This document shows, one piece after another, positions 25,933 through 34,944 of a stretch of DNA of 64,000 nucleotides. The notes beneath the pieces are model-generated. The model was not told the origin of the DNA. It worked only from the letters and a program-made list of their open reading frames with translations, and searched no databases. The stretch spans positions 1 to 64,000 of the forward strand of contig NZ_QYBB01000004.1 of the NCBI RefSeq assembly GCF_004137685.1, read 5' to 3'. Every line of letters begins with the position of its first letter. The first letter of the stretch is position 1. This stretch comes from Lichenibacterium minor. GTDB taxonomy: Bacteria > Pseudomonadota > Alphaproteobacteria > Rhizobiales > Beijerinckiaceae. A program made the translations under genes and the position numbers.

Positions 25933-27366
25933 ATGTCGGACGCCGCCGCCCGCTGGACCGAGACCGACGTCCCGGCCCGCCTCGACCGCCTGCCCTGGAG
26001 CCGCTGGCACTGGCTCGTCGTCGTGGCGCTGGGCATCACCTGGGTGCTCGACGGGCTCGAAGTGACGCTCGCCGGCTCGGTCGCGGGCGTCCTGAAGGAC
26101 AAGGGCAGCCTCGGGCTGAGCGACGCGGAGGTGGGCTTCACGGCCGCCGCCTACCTCGCCGGCGCGGTGCTGGGGGCGCTCGTGTTCGGCTACCTCACCG
26201 ACAGGCTCGGCCGGAAGAAGCTCTTCACCGTCACGCTGCTGCTGTACCTCGCCGCCACCCTGGCGACGGCCTTCTCGTGGAACCTCGGCTCCCTGCTGGT
26301 CTTCCGCTTCCTCACCGGGGCGGGCATCGGCGGCGAATATTCGGCCATCAACTCGGCGATCGACGAGCTCATCCCGGCCCGCGTGCGGGGCCGCGTCGAC
26401 CTCATCATCAACTCGACCTTCTGGCTCGGTGCTGCGCTCGGCGCCGCGGCCTCGATCCTGCTGCTCGACCCGGCGTATTTCCCCGTCGACCGCGGCTGGC
26501 GCTACGCCTTCGGCATCGGCGCGCTGCTCGGCCTCGGCATCATCTTCCTGCGCCATTGGGTTCCGGAAAGCCCCCGCTGGCTCATGACCCACGGCCGCAA
26601 CGACGAAGCGGAACGGATCGTCGGCGAGATCGAGGAGCAGGTGAGCGACCACCCCGACATGCTGGCGCCCGTCACGGAAACGTCGAGCATCCGCGTGCGG
26701 AACACGACGCCGTGGGGCGAGATCTGGCATGCCATCGCGCACGAGCACCGGTCGCGGTCGCTGCTCGGCCTATCGCTGATGGTGGCGCAGGCCTTCTTCT
26801 ACAATGCGATCTTCTTCACCTACGCGCTGGTGCTCGGCACCTTCTACGGCGTCGCGCCGGGGCAGACCGGCCTGTACCTGTTCCCCTTCGCGATCGGCAA
26901 CTTCATCGGCCCGCTGGTGATCGGCCGGCTGTTCGACACGGTCGGCCGCAAACCCATGATCGTGCTCACCTATGCGACTGCGGGCATCCTGCTCGCCGCC
27001 AGCGGCTGGCTGTTCCGCGAAGGGCTGCTGACCGCCACCACGCAGGTGCTGTGCTGGACGGCGATCTTCTTCATCGCCTCGTCGGCGGCCAGCGCGGCCT
27101 ACCTCACGGTGAGCGAGATCTTCCCGCTGGAGATCCGCGGCATGGCCATCGCGGTCTTCTACGCGGCGGGGACGCTGGTGGGCGGCGTCGGCGCCCCGGC
27201 GCTCTACGGGGCGCTGATCGGCGCGGGCTCGCGCGAGCCGCTATTCTGGGGCTACGTCGGCGGCGGCGTGCTGATGGTGCTGGCCGCGGGCGTCGAAGCG
27301 CTCATCGGCGTCAAGGCGGAAGGGCAGTCGCTGGAATCGATTACTAAGCCGCTGTCGGCGCGCTGA
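25933..27366 (+). CDS. MFS transporter (sugar/aromatic-acid type)
   Basis: This is 477 residues with ~12 membrane helices. The loop 2-3 motif GYLTDRLGRKKLF and the repeated GRLFDTVGRKPMI in loop 8-9 are MFS hallmarks. WVPESPRWLMTHGR after helix 6 is typical of sugar-porter and aromatic-acid symporter members. GAGIGGEYSAINSAIDELIP marks helix 4-5. The substrate is not deducible. ATG 25933 is preferred because AAGGAGGGG lies just upstream; ATG 25915, which overlaps the previous stop, would add six residues. Confidence 0.9.
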   Translation: MSDAAARWTETDVPARLDRLPWSRWHWLVVVALGITWVLDGLEVTLAGSVAGVLKDKGSLGLSDAEVGFTAAAYLAGAVLGALVFGYLTDRLGRKKLFTVTLLLYLAATLATAFSWNLGSLLVFRFLTGAGIGGEYSAINSAIDELIPARVRGRVDLIINSTFWLGAALGAAASILLLDPAYFPVDRGWRYAFGIGALLGLGIIFLRHWVPESPRWLMTHGRNDEAERIVGEIEEQVSDHPDMLAPVTETSSIRVRNTTPWGEIWHAIAHEHRSRSLLGLSLMVAQAFFYNAIFFTYALVLGTFYGVAPGQTGLYLFPFAIGNFIGPLVIGRLFDTVGRKPMIVLTYATAGILLAASGWLFREGLLTATTQVLCWTAIFFIASSAASAAYLTVSEIFPLEIRGMAIAVFYAAGTLVGGVGAPALYGALIGAGSREPLFWGYVGGGVLMVLAAGVEALIGVKAEGQSLESITKPLSAR

Positions 27367-27423
27367 GGGTCGAAGCCCGGACGCCGGGGCGAAGGGCGGC
27401 CGCGAACGGCGCGGCCGCGCCGG

Positions 27424-28560
27424 TCAGGCCCCGGCGGACGCCCGGACGACGCGCAACGCCGGCGCGCTCAAGCGCCGGCGGTGCAGCACCGCCGTGGCCA
27501 GCACCACCATGGCGAAGCCCTGGTGGAGCAGCGCGGCCCACAGCGGCACGACGAGCAACAGCGTCGTGATGCCGATGGCGGCCTGCATCAGCACGGCCGC
27601 GACCAGCAGCCCGGCGCGCCGGGACACGCCCGTGCGGGGCGCACCGCTCCAAGCGTCCGCGGCGTGGAACAGCGCCAGGATGAGCACCGCATAGGCGACG
27701 GTGCGGTGGTCGAACTGCACCGTCGTGACGTTCTCGAACAGGTTCGACCAGGACGGGGACTGGCGCGCGAGGTCGGCCAGCGGCGGCACCAGGTGCCCGT
27801 CCATCAGCGGCCACGTGTTGTAGACCAGGCCGGCGTGGAGCCCCGCCACGAAGGCGCCGAGCCCGATCTGCAGCAGCACGAGCCAGACCAACGCGGTCGC
27901 GGTGCGGCGCAAGCGGTCCAGGGCCGGGGTTTGGCGGCCGGCGGGCGCGCGTCGCAGCCCTTCGGCCAGCCAGATCGCCCACACGAAGGCCAGGGACGCC
28001 GTCACGAGGTGGAGGGCCAGGAAATATTGCGACACGTCCGTGCGGGCGCTCAGGCCCGACTTCACCATGAACCAGCCGATGACGCCCTGGACGCCGCCGA
28101 GCAGGAACAGGCCGACGAGCCTGGGCTTCAGCGCCGGGGTCAGGCGGCCGGTGAGCCAGAAGAAGGCGAGCGGCAGCAGCACCAGCGAGCCCACGATCCG
28201 CCCGAGCAGGCGATGCGCCCATTCCCAATAGTAGATCGACTTGAAGCCCGACAGCGTCATGTCCGGGTTCAGCAGCGCGTATTGCGGGATCTGCTTGTAG
28301 CGGTCGAACTCGGCCGCCCAGGCGGCCTCGCCCAGCGGCGGCAGGGCGCCCATCACGGGTTTCCATTCGGTGATCGACAGGCCCGACTGCGTGAGGCGCG
28401 TGGCGCCGCCCACCACCACCATGGCGAAGATGCAGCCCGCCACGACCCAGAGCCACGCCCGCAGCGGCGCGAGCGATCGCGCGCGGCTGGCGGCCGGCGC
28501 GTCGGAAGCGGGGCGGAGCGCGACGGGAGCCGGCGCGGTGCGGGCTTGTGGGATCGACAT
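27424..28560 (-). CDS. ctaA: Heme A synthase (COX15/CtaA)
   Basis: This is 378 residues and eight predicted membrane helices. It oxidises the C8 methyl of heme O to the formyl of heme A for aa3-type oxidases. The type 2 (alphaproteobacterial/mitochondrial) signatures are VVVGGATRLTQSGLSITEWK, YYWEWAHRLLGRIVG, FLALHLVTASLAF, AGLVYNTWPLMDG, FDHRTVAYAVL and LLHQGFAM, providing the heme-ligating histidines. ATG 28560 (MSIPQART) was chosen; the frame is open further up without similarity. It is divergent from the DUF2842 gene, a common partner of ctaA. Confidence 0.96.
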   Translation of the reverse strand: MSIPQARTAPAPVALRPASDAPAASRARSLAPLRAWLWVVAGCIFAMVVVGGATRLTQSGLSITEWKPVMGALPPLGEAAWAAEFDRYKQIPQYALLNPDMTLSGFKSIYYWEWAHRLLGRIVGSLVLLPLAFFWLTGRLTPALKPRLVGLFLLGGVQGVIGWFMVKSGLSARTDVSQYFLALHLVTASLAFVWAIWLAEGLRRAPAGRQTPALDRLRRTATALVWLVLLQIGLGAFVAGLHAGLVYNTWPLMDGHLVPPLADLARQSPSWSNLFENVTTVQFDHRTVAYAVLILALFHAADAWSGAPRTGVSRRAGLLVAAVLMQAAIGITTLLLVVPLWAALLHQGFAMVVLATAVLHRRRLSAPALRVVRASAGA

Positions 28561-28710
28561 GGGACGGCTTACACCTGACGGGATACGCCCCGGATGTAGG
28601 CGTCCGGGGCGGGGCGAACCACGCGCACCCTGTCGCATCGGCCCGCTCCGGCGGCACTGATACTCTTCCGGGGCGGGGACACAAGGCTCCGGACCAGGAC
28701 GGGAAACGCC

Positions 28711-28953
28711 ATGAGCCGACGCTTCCGCAAGTTCATCGGCGCCGGCGCCATGCTGGCCTTCGTCATGATCTACGCCGTATGCGCCATGGTGGCGGCGGAG
28801 GCCAACGCCATCCGCACCGCGCCCGGGCCCGTCCAGGCCGTGATCTTCGCCGCGCTGGGCCTCGCCTGGATCCTGCCGCTGCTGCCGCTCATCGCCTGGA
28901 TGGAGCGGCCGGACCCGGAGCCGGACGCCCCGTCGCGCGTCAGGCCACGTTGA
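28711..28953 (+). CDS. DUF2842 small membrane protein
   Basis: This is 80 residues with two membrane helices (~10-32 and ~41-63), beginning MSRRFRKFIGAGAMLAFVMI and ending in a charged tail after WILPLLPLIAWMERPD. It matches the DUF2842 family, small alphaproteobacterial membrane proteins often found next to ctaA. The function is unknown; a link to oxidase assembly is only suggested by context. The last 14 bases overlap the 3' end of the opposite-strand deacetylase gene. Confidence 0.88.
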   Translation: MSRRFRKFIGAGAMLAFVMIYAVCAMVAAEANAIRTAPGPVQAVIFAALGLAWILPLLPLIAWMERPDPEPDAPSRVRPR

Positions 28954-29992
28954 CGCGGCGGCCGCGGTTCCACAACGCGAAGGCGGCGCCGGACAGCAGC
29001 ACCTCGAAGTGTCTGAGGTCCTGCCACAGCCCGTTGACGGACACGCGCGGCAGCGCGGTGAGGTGCGCAGCGTGCCCGGCGTGGACCAGGCCGGGACGGG
29101 TCGTCACCGCGCTGGCATAGCCGAAGGCTTTCGCGGCGTCGAACTCGCGGCGGCCGGCCGAGCCGGGATCGCCGACCGGATAGGCGAGGTGCACCACCGG
29201 CCTGCCGAGCCGCTCCTCGAGGATCGTCTTCGCGGCGCCGAGTTCGGTCCGCATGTCGGCGATGTCGAGCCGCGCCAGCCGCGGGTGGGTCAGGGTGTGG
29301 GCGCCGATCGTCGCGAGCGGATGGCGGGCGAGGCTCTCGATCTCCGGCCAGTCCATGCAGCGGTCCTCGACGAGCCCGCGCCCGTCGATCCCCTGCCCCT
29401 GCGCCAGGGCGCCCACCGCGGCGAGCAGCCGGTCTTCGGCTCCGCCCCGCAGCGGCCAATACACCGCCTTGAAGGCGGCCCGCTTCTCCGCCGCCGTCCC
29501 GGCCGGCAGCGACAGGGTTTCGCCGTCGAGCTGCAGAGCGACGCGCGACCCGCGCCGAACCGCTTCCTCGAGCTCCACCCACCAGAGCCGCGCCGTGCGG
29601 TCCGCGAAGCCCGACGTGACGTAGACGGTGAACGGCGCCCGGTGCTTCTCCAGCACCGGCAGGGCGTGGACGAGGTTGTCGCGGTAGCCGTCGTCGAAGG
29701 TCAGCACCGCGAAGGGCGGCGCGCCCGCGGTCCCGCCGGCGCGCAGCTCGTCGACCGCCTGGTCGATCGACAGCATGCGGTAGCCGAGCGCCCTCACCCG
29801 CGTCAAAGCGGCATCCAGGAAAGCCGGCGTGATCTCCAGCATGCCGTTGGGGTCGAACGCGCGGGACACGCCCGGGCGCACGTGGTGGAACATCAGGATG
29901 GCGCCGAGCCCGCGGAAGCGCGGTGCGGCCCAGCGGTGCAGCCCCGTGGCGCCCAGGGCCGAGAAGCCCGCACCGATGATCCTGTCGCGCAT
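28940..29992 (-). CDS. Polysaccharide deacetylase-family protein (NodB homology)
   Basis: This is 350 residues of carbohydrate esterase family 4. Metal/catalytic motifs are TFDDGYRDN (motif 1, base Asp plus metal Asp), TIGAHTLTHPRLARL (HxxxH) and VVHLAYPVGDPGS (motif 3). The upstream AILMFHHVRP also fits. Such enzymes deacetylate N-acetyl sugars of exopolysaccharide or peptidoglycan. No signal peptide is evident, so it may act on lipid-linked precursors. ATG 29992 is chosen over TTG 30019. It is divergent from the CelD-like gene and near the chain-length determinant, suggesting a polysaccharide locus. Confidence 0.9.
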   Translation of the reverse strand: MRDRIIGAGFSALGATGLHRWAAPRFRGLGAILMFHHVRPGVSRAFDPNGMLEITPAFLDAALTRVRALGYRMLSIDQAVDELRAGGTAGAPPFAVLTFDDGYRDNLVHALPVLEKHRAPFTVYVTSGFADRTARLWWVELEEAVRRGSRVALQLDGETLSLPAGTAAEKRAAFKAVYWPLRGGAEDRLLAAVGALAQGQGIDGRGLVEDRCMDWPEIESLARHPLATIGAHTLTHPRLARLDIADMRTELGAAKTILEERLGRPVVHLAYPVGDPGSAGRREFDAAKAFGYASAVTTRPGLVHAGHAAHLTALPRVSVNGLWQDLRHFEVLLSGAAFALWNRGRRVNVA

Positions 29993-30114
29993 GGCCCGCC
30001 CAACCCGCCGTTTACCCAACCCGGCGTTTATCAGCGAGCGCTTGCGACTTCCTTGCTATCATCCTCACTGCATTCCCGGGGACGGGACCGAGCGTCGTCG
30101 GAGACCCTACCCCT

Positions 30115-31308
30115 ATGTCGCATGTCGCGTCGCCCTTGCGCCCGGCCCTCGGCGGCATCGCGCCGTTCCCCACGGGATCCCGCTCCATCGTGCCAAGCCG
30201 ACCCTTCGCCAGCGTCGAGGTCCACGCCCGTCCCCGGGCCGTGATCGACGACTGGAGCGCCCTCGCCGCGGCGGCGGGCTCGCCCTACCAGTCGCCCGGC
30301 TGGGTCCTGCCCTGGATCGAGACCGTCGGAGCCGCGTCGGGCGTGACGCCGTTCGTCGTCGTGGCGCGGGACGCCGACGGCCGCGCCGTGGCGCTCCTGC
30401 CCCTCGGGCTCCATCGCAGGGGCGGCCTCACGGTGGCGTCGTTCCTGGGTGCCAAGGACAGCAACTTCAACATGGGCCTGTTCGCGCCGGGGCCGAGCTG
30501 GACGGCCGACGCGATCCGCGCGCTGCTCCTCGACAGCGCTGCGGGCGAGTCGGGGATCGACCTGTTCGCGTTGCGCAACCAGCCCCTCGCCTGGGAAGGC
30601 ACGGCCAATCCGTTGGCGGCCCTGCCGCAGCAGCCGAGCCCGAGCTTCGCCTACAAGGCGACGCTGGAGCCCGACGCCGACGCCTTCCTGCGCGGGCGCC
30701 TGTCGCGCGACACGCGCAAGAAGGTCCGGCAGAAGTTGAACCGGCTGCGCGCACTCGGCCCCGTGTCCCTGGCCGAAGCCCGCACGCGGGGCGAAGCGGC
30801 GGACCTGCTCGACGCCTTCACGACGCAGCGCAGGCTGCGCAACGTGGCCTCCGGCATCCCCACCGACGAGCTGGCGGGCCTGCGCGGGTTTCTCGACCGC
30901 ACGGTCGGGGCGGATGGACCGGTCACGCTCTACGGCCTTCGGTGCGGCGATCGCATCGTGGCGACGCTGGCCGGCACGCGGGCGCAGAACCGCTTCTGCG
31001 GCATGCTGACCTCGTTCGACGCCGATCCCGAGATCGCCCGCACGAGCCCGGGCGAGCTCCTGCTGTCCGAGGTGATCAAGGTCCATTGCGCGGCGGGATA
31101 CACGACCTTCGACCTCGGCGTCGGCGAAGCGCGCTACAAGGAAAGCTACTGCCCCGAGGTCGAGCCGCTGTTCGACAGCCTCGTGGGCGTGACGCCGCGC
31201 GGGCGCGCCTTCGCCTGGGCGGAAGCCGGCCGGCTGCACGTCAAGCGGACCATCAAGCAATCCAGCTGGGCGTGGCCGCTGGCGCAGCGCCTCCGCCGCC
31301 TCCGCTGA
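30115..31308 (+). CDS. CelD/BcsL-like GNAT acyltransferase
   Basis: This is 397 residues with a BcsL/CelD-type acetyltransferase domain of the GNAT fold (~60-370). Characteristic pieces are SPYQSPGWVLPWIETVG, LSRDTRKKVRQKLNRL, DLGVGEARYKESYCPEVEP and the C-terminal KRTIKQSSWAW. Members attach acyl groups to cellulose or exopolysaccharides, or act in their assembly. ATG 30115 has no clear ribosome-binding site, and a later start (~30190) is possible. The context with the deacetylase and chain-length protein points to surface polysaccharide modification. Confidence 0.85.
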   Translation: MSHVASPLRPALGGIAPFPTGSRSIVPSRPFASVEVHARPRAVIDDWSALAAAAGSPYQSPGWVLPWIETVGAASGVTPFVVVARDADGRAVALLPLGLHRRGGLTVASFLGAKDSNFNMGLFAPGPSWTADAIRALLLDSAAGESGIDLFALRNQPLAWEGTANPLAALPQQPSPSFAYKATLEPDADAFLRGRLSRDTRKKVRQKLNRLRALGPVSLAEARTRGEAADLLDAFTTQRRLRNVASGIPTDELAGLRGFLDRTVGADGPVTLYGLRCGDRIVATLAGTRAQNRFCGMLTSFDADPEIARTSPGELLLSEVIKVHCAAGYTTFDLGVGEARYKESYCPEVEPLFDSLVGVTPRGRAFAWAEAGRLHVKRTIKQSSWAWPLAQRLRRLR

Positions 31309-31316
31309 ACCGCCGA

Positions 31317-31346
31317 GGGCCGGCCCGCGCCGAGCGGCGCCGGCCC
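31317..31346. repeat. Inverted repeat in the convergent gap
   Basis: GGGCCGGC (31317-31324) and GCCGGCCC (31339-31346) flank CCGCGCCGAGCGGC just after the acyltransferase stop. The position suits a terminator, but there is no T-run. Confidence 0.35.
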
Positions 31347-31498
31347 CGAGGCGGATCCCCGCGCGCCACGAGCACCGCTCCAGGCCGGGAATGAGCCATC
31401 CGGCGTCGTCCGGCAGTGCCGCACGGCACCACGAAGGCCGGCGCCGCCCGGACGGGACAAAGCGACGGAGACGCTGATGCGTTCCCGTCGCGCTTCCG

Positions 31499-33625
31499 TC
31501 AGGCCGCGCGCCGGACGGCGGCGCGCGGCTCCAGCGCCGCGGCCGGCACGCCGTGGACGATCGCCGGTCCGCCGGCGCGCGACACGGCGGCGCGCGCTTC
31601 GTCCAGGTCGGCCGCACCGGCCTCGGGTCCGTGGACCATCACGACGGCATCGCAGTCGGGCGCGAGGCGCAGCGTCACGGGATCGGACGCCCCCGGCGCG
31701 TGCAGCACGACGTAGTCGTAGGTTTCCCCGAGCGCGTCGAGCACGAGGCCCACCGCGTCGAAGGCTTCGGCGGTGCCCGCCAGGGCGCCCGTGGGCACCA
31801 CGTGGAGCCGGGACTGGCTGTCGCGGTGGATGACTTCTGCGAAGCTCGCGCCGCCCGCCAACAGCTCGCCAAGGCCGAGCGGCGCGGCGTCGGTCGCGCC
31901 GTAGCTGTCGAGCGACAGGTGGCGCGGCTGAACGGCGGGCCGGCCGGCGTTGCAATCCACCAAGATGGTGCGCCCCTCGGCGCAGAGCCGGCGCGCGAGG
32001 GCGATCACGGCGGCGGGCGCCTCGGTGCCGGCCGCGGACGGCACCACGAGGGCGCGGGCGGCGTGGTTCTGCGCCCGGCATCCGCGCAGCGCTTCGAGGG
32101 CGGCCTGCAGGCTCGCCTCGCCCGACGCTTCCCGGGCGGCCTCGGTGACGACCGGCCTGCCCTCCCGGACGGCCGTGGCGACCGTCGGCGACTCCGTCTC
32201 GCCCTCCTCGAAGGCGCGCCCGGACAGGAGCTCGCGCGACACCAGGACGCCCAGCGACAGCACGAGGCCCGCGATGGTCGCGATGGCGATGATCGGCACC
32301 TTCTTGGGGAAGGACGGAAGCTGCGGCGGCACGGCGCGCGAGATCACGCGCGCGTCGGCGGGCGTCGAGGCGGCGTTCTCGCGGGCGACGGCTTCCTGGT
32401 ATTTCGCGGTGTTGAACTCGAGCTGGTCCTTCAGAAGGCGGGCCTGCGAGTCGAGCCCGTTGAGGCGCACCTGATCGACGCCGGCCGTGCCGACGGTCTT
32501 CTTCTGGGCGTCCAGGGCGGCCAGGAGGTTCTCGACCCGTCCGGCCGCGATGTGGCCGTCGTTCTCCAGCGTCCGCGCCATCTTCTCGCCCGCGGTGCGG
32601 AGCTGGGCGTCGACGTCCGCCATCTGGGCGTTCAGCTCCTGCATGTGCGGGTGCCCGGGCAGCAGGGTGCGGGTCTGCAGGGCGATCTCGGCCTTCAGGG
32701 TCGCGCGCTGCTCCGACAGGCGGCGGATGAACTCGTTGTTGGCGACGTCGGGGATCTCGCCGACGCGGTTCTGCGCGATCATCGCCTTGATGACCTTGGC
32801 CTTCGCCTGGGAGTCGGCCTGGGCGGTGCGGGCCTGGGCGAGCTGGGTGTTCAGGTCGCCGAGCTGCTGGGTGGAGATGTTGGCGTTGTTGGAGCCCTGC
32901 AGCAGGCCCGACTGCGTGCGGTAGGCGTCGGCCTTGGCTTCCGCGTCGGCGACGCGGCCGCGCAGGTCCGTGACCAGCGACGCCAGCGACGCCGCGGCAG
33001 AGCTGGCGCTGTCGCGCTTGGCGGCGGACTGCGCCTCGATGAAGAGCTCCGCCACCGTATTGGCGGCCCGCGCGGCGAGGTCGGGGTCCGTGGCGGTGAA
33101 CTCCACCGCGATGACGCGCGACTTCGGCACCGAATACACGGTCAGCCGGTCGTAGTAGTTGGACAGGATGCGGTCCTCGGGCGAGGTCGCGGTGGGGTCG
33201 CGCTCCAGGCCGAGCAGGATCGCGATGCGGGACAGGACGCCGACGCCCTTGGCCAGGGGATCGAACTCGGCGTTGCCCTTGAGATCCAGCCTGCGGATCG
33301 CCCGGCGGGCTATGTCCCGCGACTGGATGAGCTGGATCTGGCTCTGCACCGTTTCATCGTCGGGCAGCGTGGTGGCGAGCTGGTCCGAGCGGTCGGGGCG
33401 GGTGAAGTAGTTCTCGCCGTTCTCCACCAGCACCTTCGATTCGGCGGTGTAGCGCGGCGACACCAGCGACACGAACAGCAGCGCGCCGACGAAGCAGGCC
33501 AGTGCCGGCCCGAGGATCCACCACCGCCGGGCGGAGATCGCGCGGCCGAGCGCACCCACGTCGAGCTCGCGCCCCACGGGCGGCGACGCCGCACGCCCCT
33601 CGTCCAACTCGCTCCGCATCGACAT
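31499..33625 (-). CDS. Exopolysaccharide chain-length determinant with degenerate kinase domain
   Basis: This is 708 residues with a PCP/Wzc-like layout: TM1 (~36-56), a long periplasmic part with Wzz and GNVR-type coiled coil, TM2 (~441-462), then a cytosolic domain shaped like a BY-kinase. Expected nucleotide motifs are broken. Walker A reads VVPSAAGTEAPAA (no GKS/T), Walker A' reads TILVDCNAGRP (second Asp lost) and Walker B reads YDYVVLHAP (His for Asp). There is no C-terminal tyrosine cluster. It probably still sets polymer length or bridges to an exporter, without autophosphorylation. ATG 33625 begins MSMRSELDEG; ATG 33619 is also possible. Confidence 0.88.
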   Translation of the reverse strand: MSMRSELDEGRAASPPVGRELDVGALGRAISARRWWILGPALACFVGALLFVSLVSPRYTAESKVLVENGENYFTRPDRSDQLATTLPDDETVQSQIQLIQSRDIARRAIRRLDLKGNAEFDPLAKGVGVLSRIAILLGLERDPTATSPEDRILSNYYDRLTVYSVPKSRVIAVEFTATDPDLAARAANTVAELFIEAQSAAKRDSASSAAASLASLVTDLRGRVADAEAKADAYRTQSGLLQGSNNANISTQQLGDLNTQLAQARTAQADSQAKAKVIKAMIAQNRVGEIPDVANNEFIRRLSEQRATLKAEIALQTRTLLPGHPHMQELNAQMADVDAQLRTAGEKMARTLENDGHIAAGRVENLLAALDAQKKTVGTAGVDQVRLNGLDSQARLLKDQLEFNTAKYQEAVARENAASTPADARVISRAVPPQLPSFPKKVPIIAIATIAGLVLSLGVLVSRELLSGRAFEEGETESPTVATAVREGRPVVTEAAREASGEASLQAALEALRGCRAQNHAARALVVPSAAGTEAPAAVIALARRLCAEGRTILVDCNAGRPAVQPRHLSLDSYGATDAAPLGLGELLAGGASFAEVIHRDSQSRLHVVPTGALAGTAEAFDAVGLVLDALGETYDYVVLHAPGASDPVTLRLAPDCDAVVMVHGPEAGAADLDEARAAVSRAGGPAIVHGVPAAALEPRAAVRRAA

Positions 33626-33758
33626 CGCCGACCCTCGATCACGCGCAGGGTTCCAGCGCGATCCCGCCGCGCCCGTGATGGCCGGCGGAAGTCGTGAACC
33701 CGTGGACCGCAGTCAACACCATCAGGGTTCACAACCGATTAAATGGGTCGGGGGCCCG

Positions 33759-34934
33759 TTAAGGCCGATGCGGAGCGCTGGCGGCGGCGAGCACGATCCG
33801 CGCCGCTTCCGCGCTCGGGGTCGAGCCCGGGGCGATGCGCATCGCGCCGTCGAGGCGCGCGAAGGCGGCCAGTTGCGCGGCGCGCGCCGGCGTGTCCCCC
33901 ATCAGCGGCAGGACGGCCGCCGCGAGGGCTTCGGCGGTGCAGGCACCCTGGAGGAACTCCGGGAAGGCGTTGTCGCCGAGGATGAGGTTCGGCAGCACGA
34001 TCGACGGCACCTTGACGACGAAGCGCAGCCAGGTTTCCAGGGGCGACACCCGGTAGGCCACCGCCATGGGCACGCCCGACAGGGCCAGCTCCAGCGTGAC
34101 TGTGCCCGAAGCCGCCAACGCCGCGCGGGCGGAGCGAAAGGCGGCGAGCTTCGCGGCCTCGCCCATGACCAGGCGGGGCGCCACCGGCCAGGACCGGACG
34201 CGGGCGCGGATCTCGTCCGCGCGGTCGGCGACGGCCGGCAGCACCACGTCGAGACCGGGCACGCGCTCCGCCACGAGGCCCACCGCGTCCCCGAACACCG
34301 CCGTGAGGCGCTGGATCTCGGACCGGCGCGAGCCCGGCAGCACCAGCAGCGTCGGGCGCGACCGGGCGGCGGCTTCAGCGGCGTCGGGCCGGAGCGCGTC
34401 GAGGCGTTCGATCAGCGGATGACCCACGTAGGTGCAGGGCGGGCCGCCCAACCGCAGGTGCGCGGCGGGCTCGAAGGGCAGGAGCGCCAGGAGATGGTCG
34501 ACGTAGGCCCGCATGGCGGGCGCGCGGCCCGGACGCCAGGCCCAGACCGTGGGGCTGACGTAGTCCACCACGGGGATCCCCGGCGCCGAAGCCCGGACGC
34601 GCTTGGCGACGCGGTGGGTGAAGTCCGGGCTGTCGACGATCACCAGAACGTCGGGCTTCGCCGCCACGGCGGCGTCGGCCGTGTCGCGGATGCGCCGCAG
34701 CAGCTGCGGCAGCCGCGCCACCACGGGCACGAACCCCATCACGGCGATGTCGGACAGCGGGAACAGCGACGACAGGCCTTCGCCCGCCATCGCGTCGCCG
34801 CCCACCCCCGCGACGCTCACGCCGGGGGCGCGCTCGCGCAGGGCGCGGATCAGGCCGGCACCGAGGTGGTCGCCGGAATGTTCGCCCGCCACGATGAAGA
34901 CGCGCGGCGCGCGGCCCGCGTCGGCGGACGTCAC
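33759..34934 (-). CDS. lpxB: Lipid-A-disaccharide synthase
   Basis: This is 391 residues. It joins UDP-2,3-diacylglucosamine and lipid X to make the lipid A disaccharide at the inner membrane. Signatures are FIVAGEHSGDHLGAGLIRAL, VIVDSPDFTHRVAKRVR, YVSPTVWAWRPGRA, LPGSRRSEI and ASGTVTLELALSGVPM. The start is GTG at 34934, 10 bases after the lpxA stop; no ATG fits. It is last in the lpxD-fabZ-lpxA-lpxB run. The lpxI gene commonly found between lpxA and lpxB in Rhizobiales is absent. Confidence 0.96.
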   Translation of the reverse strand: MTSADAGRAPRVFIVAGEHSGDHLGAGLIRALRERAPGVSVAGVGGDAMAGEGLSSLFPLSDIAVMGFVPVVARLPQLLRRIRDTADAAVAAKPDVLVIVDSPDFTHRVAKRVRASAPGIPVVDYVSPTVWAWRPGRAPAMRAYVDHLLALLPFEPAAHLRLGGPPCTYVGHPLIERLDALRPDAAEAAARSRPTLLVLPGSRRSEIQRLTAVFGDAVGLVAERVPGLDVVLPAVADRADEIRARVRSWPVAPRLVMGEAAKLAAFRSARAALAASGTVTLELALSGVPMAVAYRVSPLETWLRFVVKVPSIVLPNLILGDNAFPEFLQGACTAEALAAAVLPLMGDTPARAAQLAAFARLDGAMRIAPGSTPSAEAARIVLAAASAPHRP

Positions 34935-34944
34935 CGCGCCGGCC

